From NCBI RefSeq assembly GCF_004000925.1, contig NZ_BIME01000001.1:806001-870000 (forward strand): 64,000 nt of DNA, written 5' to 3'. The notes beneath the pieces are model-generated. The model was given only the letters and a program-made list of their open reading frames with translations. It did no database searches and was not told the DNA's origin. Within the stretch, counting starts at the first letter, position 1; each line of letters opens with the position of its first letter. Shown one piece after another: positions 53,490-61,721 of this stretch. A program made the position numbers and the translations under genes. Origin of the DNA: Paenibacillus illinoisensis NBRC 15959 (GTDB lineage Bacteria; Bacillota; Bacilli; Paenibacillales; Paenibacillaceae).

Positions 53490-53585
53490 CTATGACTCCC
53501 TCCTTCCGTACAGGCGTTCATACTTCTTCCGGAGAACACCCTGTCTCCTTCATTATCCATAGAGGACCGCCGTATTCCACACAAC
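53490..53585 (-). ncRNA. Probable L19 leader RNA (autoregulatory)
   Basis: The rplS transcript has a leader of about 95 nt containing GGAGA...TCTCC, and ACAGGGTGTTC that can pair with GAACGCCTGT around the loop TCCGGAAGAAGTAT. The second stem ends near the Shine-Dalgarno AAGGAGGGAG. Position and shape fit the L19 leader of Bacilli. Family membership was not tested. Confidence 0.5.
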
Positions 53586-53591
53586 AGAATT

Positions 53592-53620
53592 ATTGTACCA
53601 TGCCATATATTAAAACACAA
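53592..53620 (-). promoter_or_regulatory. Promoter of rplS
   Basis: TTGTGT (53615-53620) and an extended -10 TGGTACAAT (TACAAT at 53592-53597) are spaced by 17 nt on the minus strand. Transcription would begin near 53585. Confidence 0.65.
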
Positions 53621-53796
53621 GGAGAAATAAACATAATAACACAAACAACTCTTCCACCCGAAGTCAACCACATTACGGAAAAAATAATGTAACTTTCTGT
53701 CAAGAATGTTCGTCTATGATATAGCTTGGTAGAATAATGAATACCTGTCTCAATTGCACTAAGAAATGAAATTGTATAAGGAGAAACAACCGAACT

Positions 53797-54762
53797 ATGA
53801 AACATTGGAAAAGATTTACCCTTGCGTCACTAGCCGCAGTCACTTGCATCATTACGCTATATGCCTATGCTGTTAGTCATCCGACAAATGCACTATCGCA
53901 CAAAGCATGTACATCCTGGGACATGGTCAAGCGTAAAGCGTTCCTGATGTCACACACGGACTACTCTAGCAAGACCGGTCTGAATCTGGCTACCTTCCAA
54001 GTTGCGCCTGGTACAGCTACGGAAGTTCCTGTACTCATGTATCACTACATACAGCCCAAAGTGAATAATCACGAAACAGGAAACAAGTCCATTATTAATC
54101 TTGAGGATTTCGAAGACAATATGAAGTACTTGCATGATGAAGGGTACAATACGATTACATTGGAGCAGCTGGAAGACTATGTGAATGGTCTGATCTCACT
54201 ACCCAAGAAGTCTATTGTCATCACTTTTGATGATGGATATCAGAACAATTATACACTTGCCTATCCCGTGCTCAAAAAATATAATTTTCATGCTTCTCTC
54301 TTTGTCATCGGCAGTAAGATTCAGGATCAGCCAGCTGATTTTGATCCCGCCAAAAAAACGTTTATCTCCGAACCGGAGATGAAGGCTGCAGCAGATGTAT
54401 TTGAGTTTAACAGCCACACCTATAACTTGCATCATAAGGGGTTTATGCGGTGCGGTGAGAGCGTACCTGTAGGACTTGATACAAGCCTGCTGAACAATGA
54501 TATCAGGATGATGAAGGAAAAGGGAATCGACACGCCATATTTGGCATATCCTTTCGGTTACACCAGCACGCAGATGATTTATCAGCTGCAGCAAAATGGG
54601 TATCGCATGGCCTTCTCGGTTCGCTCGGGTTTTGTTCGTCCGGGAGATAACCCGATGAAGCTCCCAAGACTAACGGTGACGACCGGAACGGATTTAGCCA
54701 AATTGCTTAACCCAGAGGCAGATCAGCCGGATATACTCCCTTTGGTCGACATTAGTCAATAG
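53797..54762 (+). CDS. Polysaccharide deacetylase (NodB family, PgaB/IcaB-like)
   Basis: 321-aa exported enzyme. An N-terminal signal or anchor (about 6-25) is followed by the catalytic domain: VPVLMYHYIQPK, then the metal-binding Asp-Asp in ITFDDGYQN, and His residues in FNSHTYNLHH. The His spacing and N-terminal MYHY resemble the poly-N-acetylglucosamine deacetylase group (IcaB/PgaB) rather than peptidoglycan PdaA. Substrate not certain. Plus-strand insertion between rplS and trmD, absent from the B. subtilis cluster. ATG start with AAGGAG 13 bases upstream. Confidence 0.88.
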   Translation: MKHWKRFTLASLAAVTCIITLYAYAVSHPTNALSHKACTSWDMVKRKAFLMSHTDYSSKTGLNLATFQVAPGTATEVPVLMYHYIQPKVNNHETGNKSIINLEDFEDNMKYLHDEGYNTITLEQLEDYVNGLISLPKKSIVITFDDGYQNNYTLAYPVLKKYNFHASLFVIGSKIQDQPADFDPAKKTFISEPEMKAAADVFEFNSHTYNLHHKGFMRCGESVPVGLDTSLLNNDIRMMKEKGIDTPYLAYPFGYTSTQMIYQLQQNGYRMAFSVRSGFVRPGDNPMKLPRLTVTTGTDLAKLLNPEADQPDILPLVDISQ

Positions 54763-54765
54763 AAT

Positions 54766-56016
54766 TTAAATCAACACTTCTCCGCCAGGATATAGAGTCG
54801 AGCTGTACAGTCTTTTGGACTGCGGCTCGGCTTTTTTGGATGTCCATGGGGTCAGTTCAATCTTGGAGCTGGAATACAGGACAGCTTCATTCGCGTCGTA
54901 GATAATGATCTGTTCCTTCCCGGTCTGACAGAGATCCGCATGTACGGCATATCCTTCTTTCCCGAATAATGCAACCGTTTGCATCTGTCCATCGACCAAA
55001 GAAGGCAGTACCCCTCCGCCTCTGCGATAAGCCAATATATAATCCAGTCCACTGTCATCCCAGTCCCGTACAGGTTCTATAATCGTTAGCCAGCCACGTG
55101 TAGTGCGATCTTCCTTCCAGAGTTCTTTTCCCTCGCAATCCAGCAAAAACATTCCGTCTTTACCATGCTCATCACCGCGGATGATACGATCAAGACCAGC
55201 GATCTGCAAACCGGGCAGCCCGTCACAAAACTCCCCTAACGCGATGTGCTGCGATTCAATAGAATCGGCATAGCGCCATATCTCATGGCCGTAACGGTCC
55301 ATCATTACCGTCACACTGCCGCCTATAACTATTTCAATCTGACCATCACCGTTCACATCCCCAAACCAGATACAATCGGCATGATCGTCCAGATCAGTGC
55401 AAGACCATAGCAAGGTTCCGTCATGATCCAGCATGTCATAGCCTGCCATAACCTCATCCTTCCCATCTGCATCGATATCGTATACCCATGGGAAATGTCC
55501 TACATTGCCTTCGTGCTTCCATAGAAGATTGAAATCATGGTCAAGTGCCCATAAAGTTTTATACCGATCTTTGAGTAGGACATCCAGCTTCTGTTCATCC
55601 CCGGTCAGATTCGCAAGAATAATGCAGTCATGTGCCTCGTCACCCGGTAAAGAATGTGTGCTTTTAATATCTCCGGTTTTGCCGTCCAAAATTAGAAACT
55701 GCTTACCCATGATACAAATAACTTCATTGTTCCCGTCTCCATCCCAATCGGCAATTTGAGCGGGGTAATCCGATCCTGGACCACCAGCATCCGGATCAGG
55801 CTTTCCCAATTGCCAGAGGAGCTCTCCTTCCAGATCATATGCCGTCAGACAGGATACCTGATGCGGAACATAACGGTCATCGATTCCGCCGTCAGCTTGA
55901 ACCAGCAGCATCTCTAATCGTCCATCTCCATTCAGATCCCCGAGAAGCATTTTGCATCGTTCCCCGGCTTTACTTATATCTATTCTGCCGATCTCGTAAG
56001 GCTGATGATACATCAT
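54766..56016 (-). CDS. FG-GAP/VCBS-like calcium-loop repeat protein, cytoplasmic
   Basis: 416-aa beta-propeller-like protein. At least five DxDxDG-type loops are visible (DLNGDGRLE, DWDGDGNNE, DIDADGKDE, DVNGDGQIE, DWDDSGLDY) spaced 40-90 residues apart, interleaved with blades of the type LTAYDLEGELLWQLG and WALDHDFNLLWKHEG. These resemble PL11 rhamnogalacturonan-lyase-like and FG-GAP proteins. No signal peptide is visible, which is odd for a calcium-binding propeller. Function unknown. ATG start behind GGAGGAGG. The stop is 3 nt from the converging deacetylase gene. Confidence 0.75.
   Translation of the reverse strand: MMYHQPYEIGRIDISKAGERCKMLLGDLNGDGRLEMLLVQADGGIDDRYVPHQVSCLTAYDLEGELLWQLGKPDPDAGGPGSDYPAQIADWDGDGNNEVICIMGKQFLILDGKTGDIKSTHSLPGDEAHDCIILANLTGDEQKLDVLLKDRYKTLWALDHDFNLLWKHEGNVGHFPWVYDIDADGKDEVMAGYDMLDHDGTLLWSCTDLDDHADCIWFGDVNGDGQIEIVIGGSVTVMMDRYGHEIWRYADSIESQHIALGEFCDGLPGLQIAGLDRIIRGDEHGKDGMFLLDCEGKELWKEDRTTRGWLTIIEPVRDWDDSGLDYILAYRRGGGVLPSLVDGQMQTVALFGKEGYAVHADLCQTGKEQIIIYDANEAVLYSSSKIELTPWTSKKAEPQSKRLYSSTLYPGGEVLI
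54799..54837 (+). terminator. Plus-strand terminator inside the opposite gene
   Basis: CGAGC-TGTA-CAGTC pairs with GACTG-CG-GCTCG and is followed by CTTTTTT on the plus strand, 37 nt after the deacetylase stop. It lies within the last codons of the minus-strand repeat-protein gene. Confidence 0.7.
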
Positions 56017-56161
56017 CTTCCTCCTCCGTTTTATCGCTTTAGATTACTCACCCTAAATTTAGCATAAAGATCTCATCTGTTTTTGATAGCTCTTGTTCTG
56101 AATTCCTAAAAAATAAACATTCACATTGTATAATCATCCTGGATATGAATGCTGCCTCATC

Positions 56162-56539
56162 TTATTTAATCCATTCCAAAAACTCCAGCCTATTGCCAAA
56201 AGGATCGTGAACATAGAAGCGTTTTACTCCTTCATCCGTCCTCGCATCGTCATCTATGATATGAACCTGTTTGCCGCTTAAATGTTCTTTAAGTAAGTCC
56301 AGATTCTGAACGTGAAATGCTGGATGAGCTTTGGTAGCGGGCACAAAATCTTTTTGTACTCCAATATGAACCTGATGAGTTCCACATAGAAACCATACGC
56401 CACCACGTTTTTTTAAAGCTTCAGGTTTCGGAATTTCTGTCCATCCCATAAGGTTATGAAAAAATCTGCGTGCTTCCGCTTCGCATCCTTCTGGTGCCGC
56501 AAGTTGGACATGATCAAGACCATAAAAGTTATAATTCAT
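56162..56539 (-). CDS. VOC superfamily (glyoxalase-like) protein
   Basis: 125-aa two-repeat protein of the vicinal oxygen chelate fold. LDHVQLAAPEGCEAEARRFF at the start and VKRFYVHDPFGNRLEFLEWI at the end are typical, giving the His and Glu of a metal site. Substrate unknown. Start: ATG at 56539, eight bases after AGAGGGG; a longer frame adds eight residues. Confidence 0.88.
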   Translation of the reverse strand: MNYNFYGLDHVQLAAPEGCEAEARRFFHNLMGWTEIPKPEALKKRGGVWFLCGTHQVHIGVQKDFVPATKAHPAFHVQNLDLLKEHLSGKQVHIIDDDARTDEGVKRFYVHDPFGNRLEFLEWIK

Positions 56540-56672
56540 TTCAGTAACCCCTCTACGTTTCATTTAGTGAAACAAAGTTTCATAATTACATTTTATAATA
56601 GTTTGCTTATTTAATCCATCTTTTTACATTTTCAATCATCACGAAATTTTCAGCATACCCTTCCACAACAAC

Positions 56673-56709
56673 AAAAAAAAGACCAACCTCGTTACCTAAA
56701 GGGTGGCCT
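56673..56709 (-). terminator. Terminator after trmD
   Basis: On the minus strand AGGCCACC pairs with GGTTGGTCT (one G-U) and eight T follow, 57 nt after the trmD stop. Confidence 0.7.
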
Positions 56710-56765
56710 GTATATCTTGTAATCATCGCTTCGCTACTTACCATGCAATCTTAAAATATTTGCAG

Positions 56766-57536
56766 CTACTCGGAAGTCCGTTCCATCTCAGAACGAAGTT
56801 TATCGAGCCATATCCGTTCTTTTTCCGTCAATTCAGCAGTATCCAGCATATCCGGTCTGCGCTCCAACGTACGAATTAGAGATTGTTCTCTGCGCCATGC
56901 ATCAATATTCAGATGATGTCCAGATAACAGCACGTCCGGTACCTTCATGCCTCTGAATTCAGGCGGTCGTGTATAATGCGGATATTCGAGGAGCCCTGTG
57001 CTGAACGAATCCGTCACGGCACTCGTCTCGTTTCCGAGTACACCCGGGATCAGACGAGCAACACTGTCAATGGCAACCATTGCAGGCAGCTCACCTCCGG
57101 TTAATACATAATCCCCAATGGATAATTCATCGGTGACGAGAAATTCGCGAATACGCTCATCATAGCCTTCATAATGTCCACAGATAAAAATCAGATGATC
57201 TTCTTGTACCAGTTCTTCTGCTTTTTTCTGTGTAAACGTCTCACCTTGCGGACACATTAGAATGATGCGAGGAGGTTTGCTCGATGCTGCTGACTCTTTG
57301 CTGCGTTTTTCAAGGACATCCTCCACAGCAGCAAAGATCGGATCAGGCTTTAATACCATCCCTCCGCCTCCACCATAAGGTGTATCATCAACCGTATTAT
57401 GTTTATTCGTAGCATAATTCCGGAAATTTACTGCATTCAGTGACACGAGCCCCTTCGTCTGAGCTTTGCCAAGAATGCTTGTCCCGAATACACCTTCGAA
57501 CATTTCTGGAAATAACGTTAGTACATCTACTCTCAT
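56766..57536 (-). CDS. trmD: tRNA (guanine37-N1)-methyltransferase
   Basis: 256-aa SPOUT methyltransferase that makes m1G37 in t[40 protein letters not shown], and [20 protein letters not shown] form the trefoil-knot SAM site. The C-terminal region [19 protein letters not shown] is complete. The ATG lies next to the rimM stop. Confidence 0.98.
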   Translation of the reverse strand: MRVDVLTLFPEMFEGVFGTSILGKAQTKGLVSLNAVNFRNYATNKHNTVDDTPYGGGGGMVLKPDPIFAAVEDVLEKRSKESAASSKPPRIILMCPQGETFTQKKAEELVQEDHLIFICGHYEGYDERIREFLVTDELSIGDYVLTGGELPAMVAIDSVARLIPGVLGNETSAVTDSFSTGLLEYPHYTRPPEFRGMKVPDVLLSGHHLNIDAWRREQSLIRTLERRPDMLDTAELTEKERIWLDKLRSEMERTSE

Positions 57537-57537
57537 G

Positions 57538-58050
57538 TTAAAGCAATCCTTCCATCAGATGAACCTTAACCAGTTTCTCATTCACATCGACATCAAGCAC
57601 TACATCATCAATAACGGGTAACAGAATTTCCTTGCCTGCCGCCGTTTTAACAACCCATACGTCGTTGGCTCCAGGCGTCAGAATCTCGGAGATTGTTCCA
57701 AGGTTCTCACCTTCTTCTGTCACAACAGTACATCCAACGATTTGGTGGAAGTAATACTCATTCTCCTCCAGCTCAGCCAAGTTCTCTTTGGAGACTTTGG
57801 CTATGCCGCCTTTGAACTTTTCCACTTCATTAATATTTCCGTATTCCTTCAATCGAACGATATACATATTTTTATGCAATCGTGCCGATTCCACATGAAC
57901 CAGTACAGGGTGGTTGTCGGGTGTAAACAAATAAAGCTCCGCATTTTTCGCAAAACGCACTTCCGGGAAATCGGTTAAAGGCATGATTTTCAACTCACCA
58001 CGAATTCCGTGTGTATTGACGACTTTACCTACATTCATAAACTCTGCCAT
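57538..58050 (-). CDS. rimM: Ribosome maturation factor RimM
   Basis: 170-aa factor needed for 30S head maturation; binds S19. N-terminal RimM domain [20 protein letters not shown] and C-terminal PRC-barrel ([32 protein letters not shown]). Start: ATG at 58050, behind AGGAGG; the frame continues to 58074 but the extra eight residues precede the ribosome binding site. No ylqD gene lies between khpA and rimM. Confidence 0.97.
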   Translation of the reverse strand: MAEFMNVGKVVNTHGIRGELKIMPLTDFPEVRFAKNAELYLFTPDNHPVLVHVESARLHKNMYIVRLKEYGNINEVEKFKGGIAKVSKENLAELEENEYYFHQIVGCTVVTEEGENLGTISEILTPGANDVWVVKTAAGKEILLPVIDDVVLDVDVNEKLVKVHLMEGLL

Positions 58051-58252
58051 ACGTTCCTCCTGCATTTCATTCAATATTGTTCATAGTCATGATTTTCTTA
58101 CGATCGTTCCGGTTATAGATCGTTATTCGATCGCTGTTATCCTCTAAATTTAAATTTCATTATTCAAAGGTAAAAATTCAGTGATAAAGGCAGCGTGAGC
58201 GCTATTGATATTTGACGAGCTAGTCAATCATAGTATTTAAGTTTCAGCATGC

Positions 58253-58291
58253 ACGAAAAGGGGCTAGGACATGCATCCTAACCCCCTTTCG
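58253..58291 (-). terminator. Terminator between khpA and rimM
   Basis: On the minus strand CGAAAGGGGGTTAGGA pairs with TCCTAGCCCCTTTTCG around the loop TGCATG, ending in TTTTCG. It starts 8 nt downstream of the khpA stop. Confidence 0.65.
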
Positions 58292-58298
58292 TATATCT

Positions 58299-58529
58299 TT
58301 AAGATATGATATCGACGGTAACCCGTTTATCCATCTTAACTGCTGCTGATGTGACGACCGTACGAAGAGATTTTGCGATTCGCCCTTGTTTACCAATAAC
58401 CTTCCCGACATCGTCAGGATGAACAGTTAACTCGTAAACGACAAGCCGGTCTTTCTCAACCGTCCGAACCGCCACATCTTCCGGATGATCGACCAAAGCC
58501 TTAGCAATTATGCTTACTAATTCTTCCAT
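58299..58529 (-). CDS. khpA: KH-domain RNA-binding protein KhpA (YlqC)
   Basis: 76-aa single KH domain. The GxxG loop is VIGKQGRIAKSLRTVVTSAA. It binds RNA with KhpB/EloR in other Firmicutes, affecting cell elongation. Follows rpsP by 23 nt; ATG behind GGAGGG. Confidence 0.96.
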   Translation of the reverse strand: MEELVSIIAKALVDHPEDVAVRTVEKDRLVVYELTVHPDDVGKVIGKQGRIAKSLRTVVTSAAVKMDKRVTVDIIS

Positions 58530-58552
58530 AGATGACCCTCCGAATCAGCACC

Positions 58553-58825
58553 TTATTTAGTCAATTTAGACTCGTGGAACTTCTTCATCACGCCCGCTTT
58601 GCTCAGCAAGTTGCGGACAGTGTCGGATGCTTGCGCACCGTTTTGAAGCCATTGCAATGCTTTATCTTCATCGATCTTAACAACAGCCGGTTGTTCAACC
58701 GGGTTGTAGTAACCGATCTCCTCGATAAAACGACCGTCACGTGGGGAACGGGAATCCGATACCACTACGCGGTAGAAAGGAGCTTTGTGAGCACCCATAC
58801 GTTTCAGACGAATACGAACTGCCAT
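58553..58825 (-). CDS. rpsP: 30S ribosomal protein S16
   Basis: 90-aa ribosomal protein. [20 protein letters not shown] then [19 protein letters not shown] is highly conserved. Start: ATG at 58825 behind GAAGGAGGTG; the 13 extra residues of the longer frame are not family-like. Confidence 0.99.
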   Translation of the reverse strand: MAVRIRLKRMGAHKAPFYRVVVSDSRSPRDGRFIEEIGYYNPVEQPAVVKIDEDKALQWLQNGAQASDTVRNLLSKAGVMKKFHESKLTK

Positions 58826-58879
58826 TTGAAAATTCACCTCCTTCAATGAAATCTGTATATTCATTAATCATTGTTGAAA

Positions 58880-60256
58880 TTAACGGAAAGGAAACTTCAT
58901 TCCTTTGCCAAGACCCTTCAGCTGCTTCATTGCCTTGTTCTTGCCGCCTTTAGGTCCCATCATATCCGAGAACTGTTTCATCATGCGGCGCATTTCATCA
59001 AACTGCTTGATTAGGCGATTAACCTCGGCCAGAGATGTACCACTACCTGTAGCAATACGTTTCCGGCGACTATGATTGATCATGTCGGGGTTGCGTTTCT
59101 CCTCTGTAGTCATGGAGTACACAATCGCTTCAATCCGGCCCATTTGCTTGTCGTCCACTTTCAGGTCCTTGGCTTGCTTCATCTTGCCCATGCCGGGAAT
59201 CATATCCATGATCTGATCGATAGGTCCCAGCTTCTTCACCTGATCCATTTGCTCCAGGAAATCCTCGAACGTAAATTCTGCATTACGCATTTTGCGTTCC
59301 ATTTCCTTGGCTTTTTCGGTATCAATGTTGGATTGTGCTTTCTCAATCAGGGAAAGCATATCCCCCATGCCGAGGATCCGTGAAGCCATCCGTTCCGGAT
59401 GGAAAGGCTCAAGAGCATCGAGCTTCTCGCCGAGTGACGCAAACTTGATCGGACAGCCAGTTACTGCTTTTACCGAAAGGGCAGCACCACCGCGCGTATC
59501 GCCGTCCAGTTTGGTCAAAACGACTCCGGTCAAGTCAAGCTGCTGGTTAAAGTGTTCCGCCACATTAACAGCATCCTGACCTGTCATACTATCGACCACA
59601 AGCAGGACTTCGTCCGGATTCACTACGCTGTGAATCTGGCGCAGTTCTTCCATCAGTTCCTCATCCACGTGCAAACGTCCCGCGGTATCGATGATGACAT
59701 AGTCATTGCCGTTATCCTTAGCATGCTGCAGACCCTGACGTGCGATCTCCACCGGGCTTGTCTGATCTCCCAATGTAAACACCGGAGCCTTGATCTGTTC
59801 ACCCAGTACTTGCAATTGCTTAATGGCTGCCGGACGATAAATATCACCCGCGACCAGCAATGGTCGGCTGTTTTGCTTTTGCAGCATTTTAGCCAGCTTA
59901 CCGGATGTCGTCGTTTTACCAGCACCCTGCAAACCTACCATCATGAGCACCGTAGGCGGCTTGTTCGCTTTTGCCAGTTTCGACTGGCTTCCACCCATCA
60001 AGTCCGTCAGTTCCTTGTTAACGATGTCGATGATTACCATGCCTGGCGTGAAGCTTTCCATAACTTCCTTGCCGACAGCTTTCTCTTTCACCTTGGCGAT
60101 GAATTCCTTGACCACTTTGAAGTTTACATCCGCTTCGAGCAATGCCAGACGTACCTCACGCATAGCTTCGGCAACATCTTCATCCGATACCTTGCCTTTG
60201 CCGCGCAGCTTGCTGAACACATTCTGCAATCGGGTCGTTAATCCTTCAAATGCCAT
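58880..60256 (-). CDS. ffh: Signal recognition particle protein Ffh
   Basis: 458-aa SRP GTPase that binds signal sequences and 4.5S/scRNA. The N domain (about 1-90) is followed by the G domain with G1 GLQGAGKTTTSGKLAKMLQ near residue 107, DTAGRLHVDE, and TKLDGDTRGGAALS. The Met-rich M domain (about 300-445) carries GSGTSLAEVNRLIKQFDEMR. Starts behind AAGGAGGTGGG. Preceded by ylxM. Confidence 0.99.
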   Translation of the reverse strand: MAFEGLTTRLQNVFSKLRGKGKVSDEDVAEAMREVRLALLEADVNFKVVKEFIAKVKEKAVGKEVMESFTPGMVIIDIVNKELTDLMGGSQSKLAKANKPPTVLMMVGLQGAGKTTTSGKLAKMLQKQNSRPLLVAGDIYRPAAIKQLQVLGEQIKAPVFTLGDQTSPVEIARQGLQHAKDNGNDYVIIDTAGRLHVDEELMEELRQIHSVVNPDEVLLVVDSMTGQDAVNVAEHFNQQLDLTGVVLTKLDGDTRGGAALSVKAVTGCPIKFASLGEKLDALEPFHPERMASRILGMGDMLSLIEKAQSNIDTEKAKEMERKMRNAEFTFEDFLEQMDQVKKLGPIDQIMDMIPGMGKMKQAKDLKVDDKQMGRIEAIVYSMTTEEKRNPDMINHSRRKRIATGSGTSLAEVNRLIKQFDEMRRMMKQFSDMMGPKGGKNKAMKQLKGLGKGMKFPFR

Positions 60257-60316
60257 GATCCCACCTCCTTAAGCTGTAATACTGTTTTTAGAACCGATAC
60301 GTTCCGTCCCATTTTC

Positions 60317-60667
60317 TCATTCCCGGAGCTGGTGAACAATATCGTTTATTTGTTTGTTGTTATGAATGGAGACGCCTGCGCGTTCCAGTGCATTTTGCAA
60401 TTCTTCAAGATTGCGGCTGCGTCGTTCGTGCTTCTCCAGCAAGCCAAGCTTGCTTTCGTAATTTTCCAGCACCTGCTCAGCACGCTTGATATGCTCATAT
60501 ACCGCCTGGCGGCTGATCTCAAACTCGGCTGCAATTTCACCAAGCGAGAAATCATCATGAAAGTAATATTTCAGAAATGTTTGCTGTTTCTCAGTAAGCA
60601 AACGTTCATAGAAAGCAAACAGCAAGTTAATCCGGTTTGTCTTCTCAAGCCGGTTTTCTTGACTCAT
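60317..60667 (-). CDS. ylxM: YlxM family putative DNA-binding protein
   Basis: 116-aa sigma-factor-region-4-like helix-turn-helix protein. FSLGEIAAEFEISRQAVYEH near residue 40 is the HTH. In other Firmicutes YlxM is co-transcribed with ffh and has been linked to SRP function. It has a near-consensus promoter upstream. Confidence 0.94.
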   Translation of the reverse strand: MSQENRLEKTNRINLLFAFYERLLTEKQQTFLKYYFHDDFSLGEIAAEFEISRQAVYEHIKRAEQVLENYESKLGLLEKHERRSRNLEELQNALERAGVSIHNNKQINDIVHQLRE

Positions 60668-60722
60668 ATCAGGGCACTCCCTTCGTCAAGGAAAAACACT
60701 TTACACTCTTGCAACGTTCCTA

Positions 60723-60751
60723 ATAATACCGAAAACAAATCAGGATGTCAA
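60723..60751 (-). promoter_or_regulatory. Promoter of ylxM-ffh
   Basis: TTGACA (60746-60751) and TATTAT (60723-60728) are spaced 17 nt on the minus strand. The -35 hexamer is perfect. Transcription begins near 60716, about 50 nt upstream of ylxM. Confidence 0.8.
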
Positions 60752-60870
60752 GCAAAAATACTTGTCACAATAAAAACGTTCATTTTGCACTCATTTTTCG
60801 TGACTATACGGTTGATCTTAGCCATTCCTATACAGCAGAATACGACCTGCTGCATCCTTAATATAGAACA

Positions 60871-60911
60871 AAAAAAACGAATGGGTCTCCACAGATGGAG
60901 CCGATTCGTTT
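60871..60911 (-). terminator. Terminator after the hemolysin III-type gene
   Basis: On the minus strand AAAACGAATCGGCTCCAT pairs with GGAGACCCATTCGTTTT around CTGT, followed by a T-run, about 20 nt after the stop. Confidence 0.85.
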
Positions 60912-60929
60912 TACACTATTTACCGTGTT

Positions 60930-61577
60930 CTAGCGAAGTGGTGTCAGGTACAGCAGTACCATGAAGAAATGAAGAATACTACCTGCCAACACAAAGAGAT
61001 GCCAAATCGCATGGTGATACGGAAATCCACGCCACACATAAAAAAGCGTCCCCAGTGTATACATCAGACCTCCAGCAACCAGCAGCACGATTCCGCCTGT
61101 AGGAATGGCAGCCATAAGCGGTTGCCAGGCAATAACGATGAGCCAGCCCATCGCAATATAGAAAATCGTGGACATGAATAGAAACCTTTTCGTAAAAAAC
61201 GCCTTAAAGATCACGCCGAATAATGCGATTCCCCAGATTACACCGAACAGGGTCCAACCAAGTGTGCCGCGAACAGCAATAAACAGAAGCGGAGTGTACG
61301 ATCCCGCAATAAACAAATAAATGGAAGAATGGTCGAAAATCTCAAATAAATCTTTCATTTTCCCATCTTTCCATGCATGCACGAGTGTAGAGCTCGTATA
61401 GAGCAGCAACATGGTGATCCCATAGATCGTGAAACTGACCACATGCCAAGCCGTGCCTTTCATACTCGAAAATACAATCAACAGCACCAGTGCAGCTACA
61501 CTGAGCGCAGCGCCGATTCCATGAGTCACTGCATTAGCGACTTCTTCACGGCGGGAATAGGTATAGGTATTGGCCAT
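60930..61577 (-). CDS. Hemolysin III family (TrhA/PAQR-like) membrane protein
   Basis: 215-aa protein with seven predicted membrane helices. Conserved metal-binding-type residues include NAVTHGIGAALS, SSTLVHAWKDGK, DHSSIYLFIAGSYTP and the last-helix HLFVLAGSILHFFMVLLYL. Members are related to PAQR receptors and affect membrane energetics and fluidity homeostasis; true hemolysis is doubtful. Start: ATG at 61577 behind AAGGACGG. Inserted between ftsY and ylxM. Confidence 0.92.
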   Translation of the reverse strand: MANTYTYSRREEVANAVTHGIGAALSVAALVLLIVFSSMKGTAWHVVSFTIYGITMLLLYTSSTLVHAWKDGKMKDLFEIFDHSSIYLFIAGSYTPLLFIAVRGTLGWTLFGVIWGIALFGVIFKAFFTKRFLFMSTIFYIAMGWLIVIAWQPLMAAIPTGGIVLLVAGGLMYTLGTLFYVWRGFPYHHAIWHLFVLAGSILHFFMVLLYLTPLR

Positions 61578-61622
61578 ATCAACCGTCCTTTCTAGCCCTT
61601 TAGCCTTGCCTTCTGTATTCCC

Positions 61623-61685
61623 ATTATACACGTATTGCCAGTGACATTACACGTGACACTTATCACGTATATCACTGGCAATACG
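61623..61685 (-). promoter_or_regulatory. Palindromic promoter region of the hemolysin III-type gene
   Basis: CGTATTGCCAGTGA (61631 on, minus-strand equivalent) and TCACTGGCAATACG (ending 61685) are perfect 14-bp inverted copies. A nested ACGTGA/TCACGT pair lies within. Directly downstream on the minus strand lies TATAAT (61623-61628), so the palindrome covers the -35 area. An operator is more likely than a terminator, as no T-tract follows. Confidence 0.55.
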
Positions 61686-61721
61686 GTTAACGCTATTAAA
61701 TCATCCTATTTATTAATGGTT

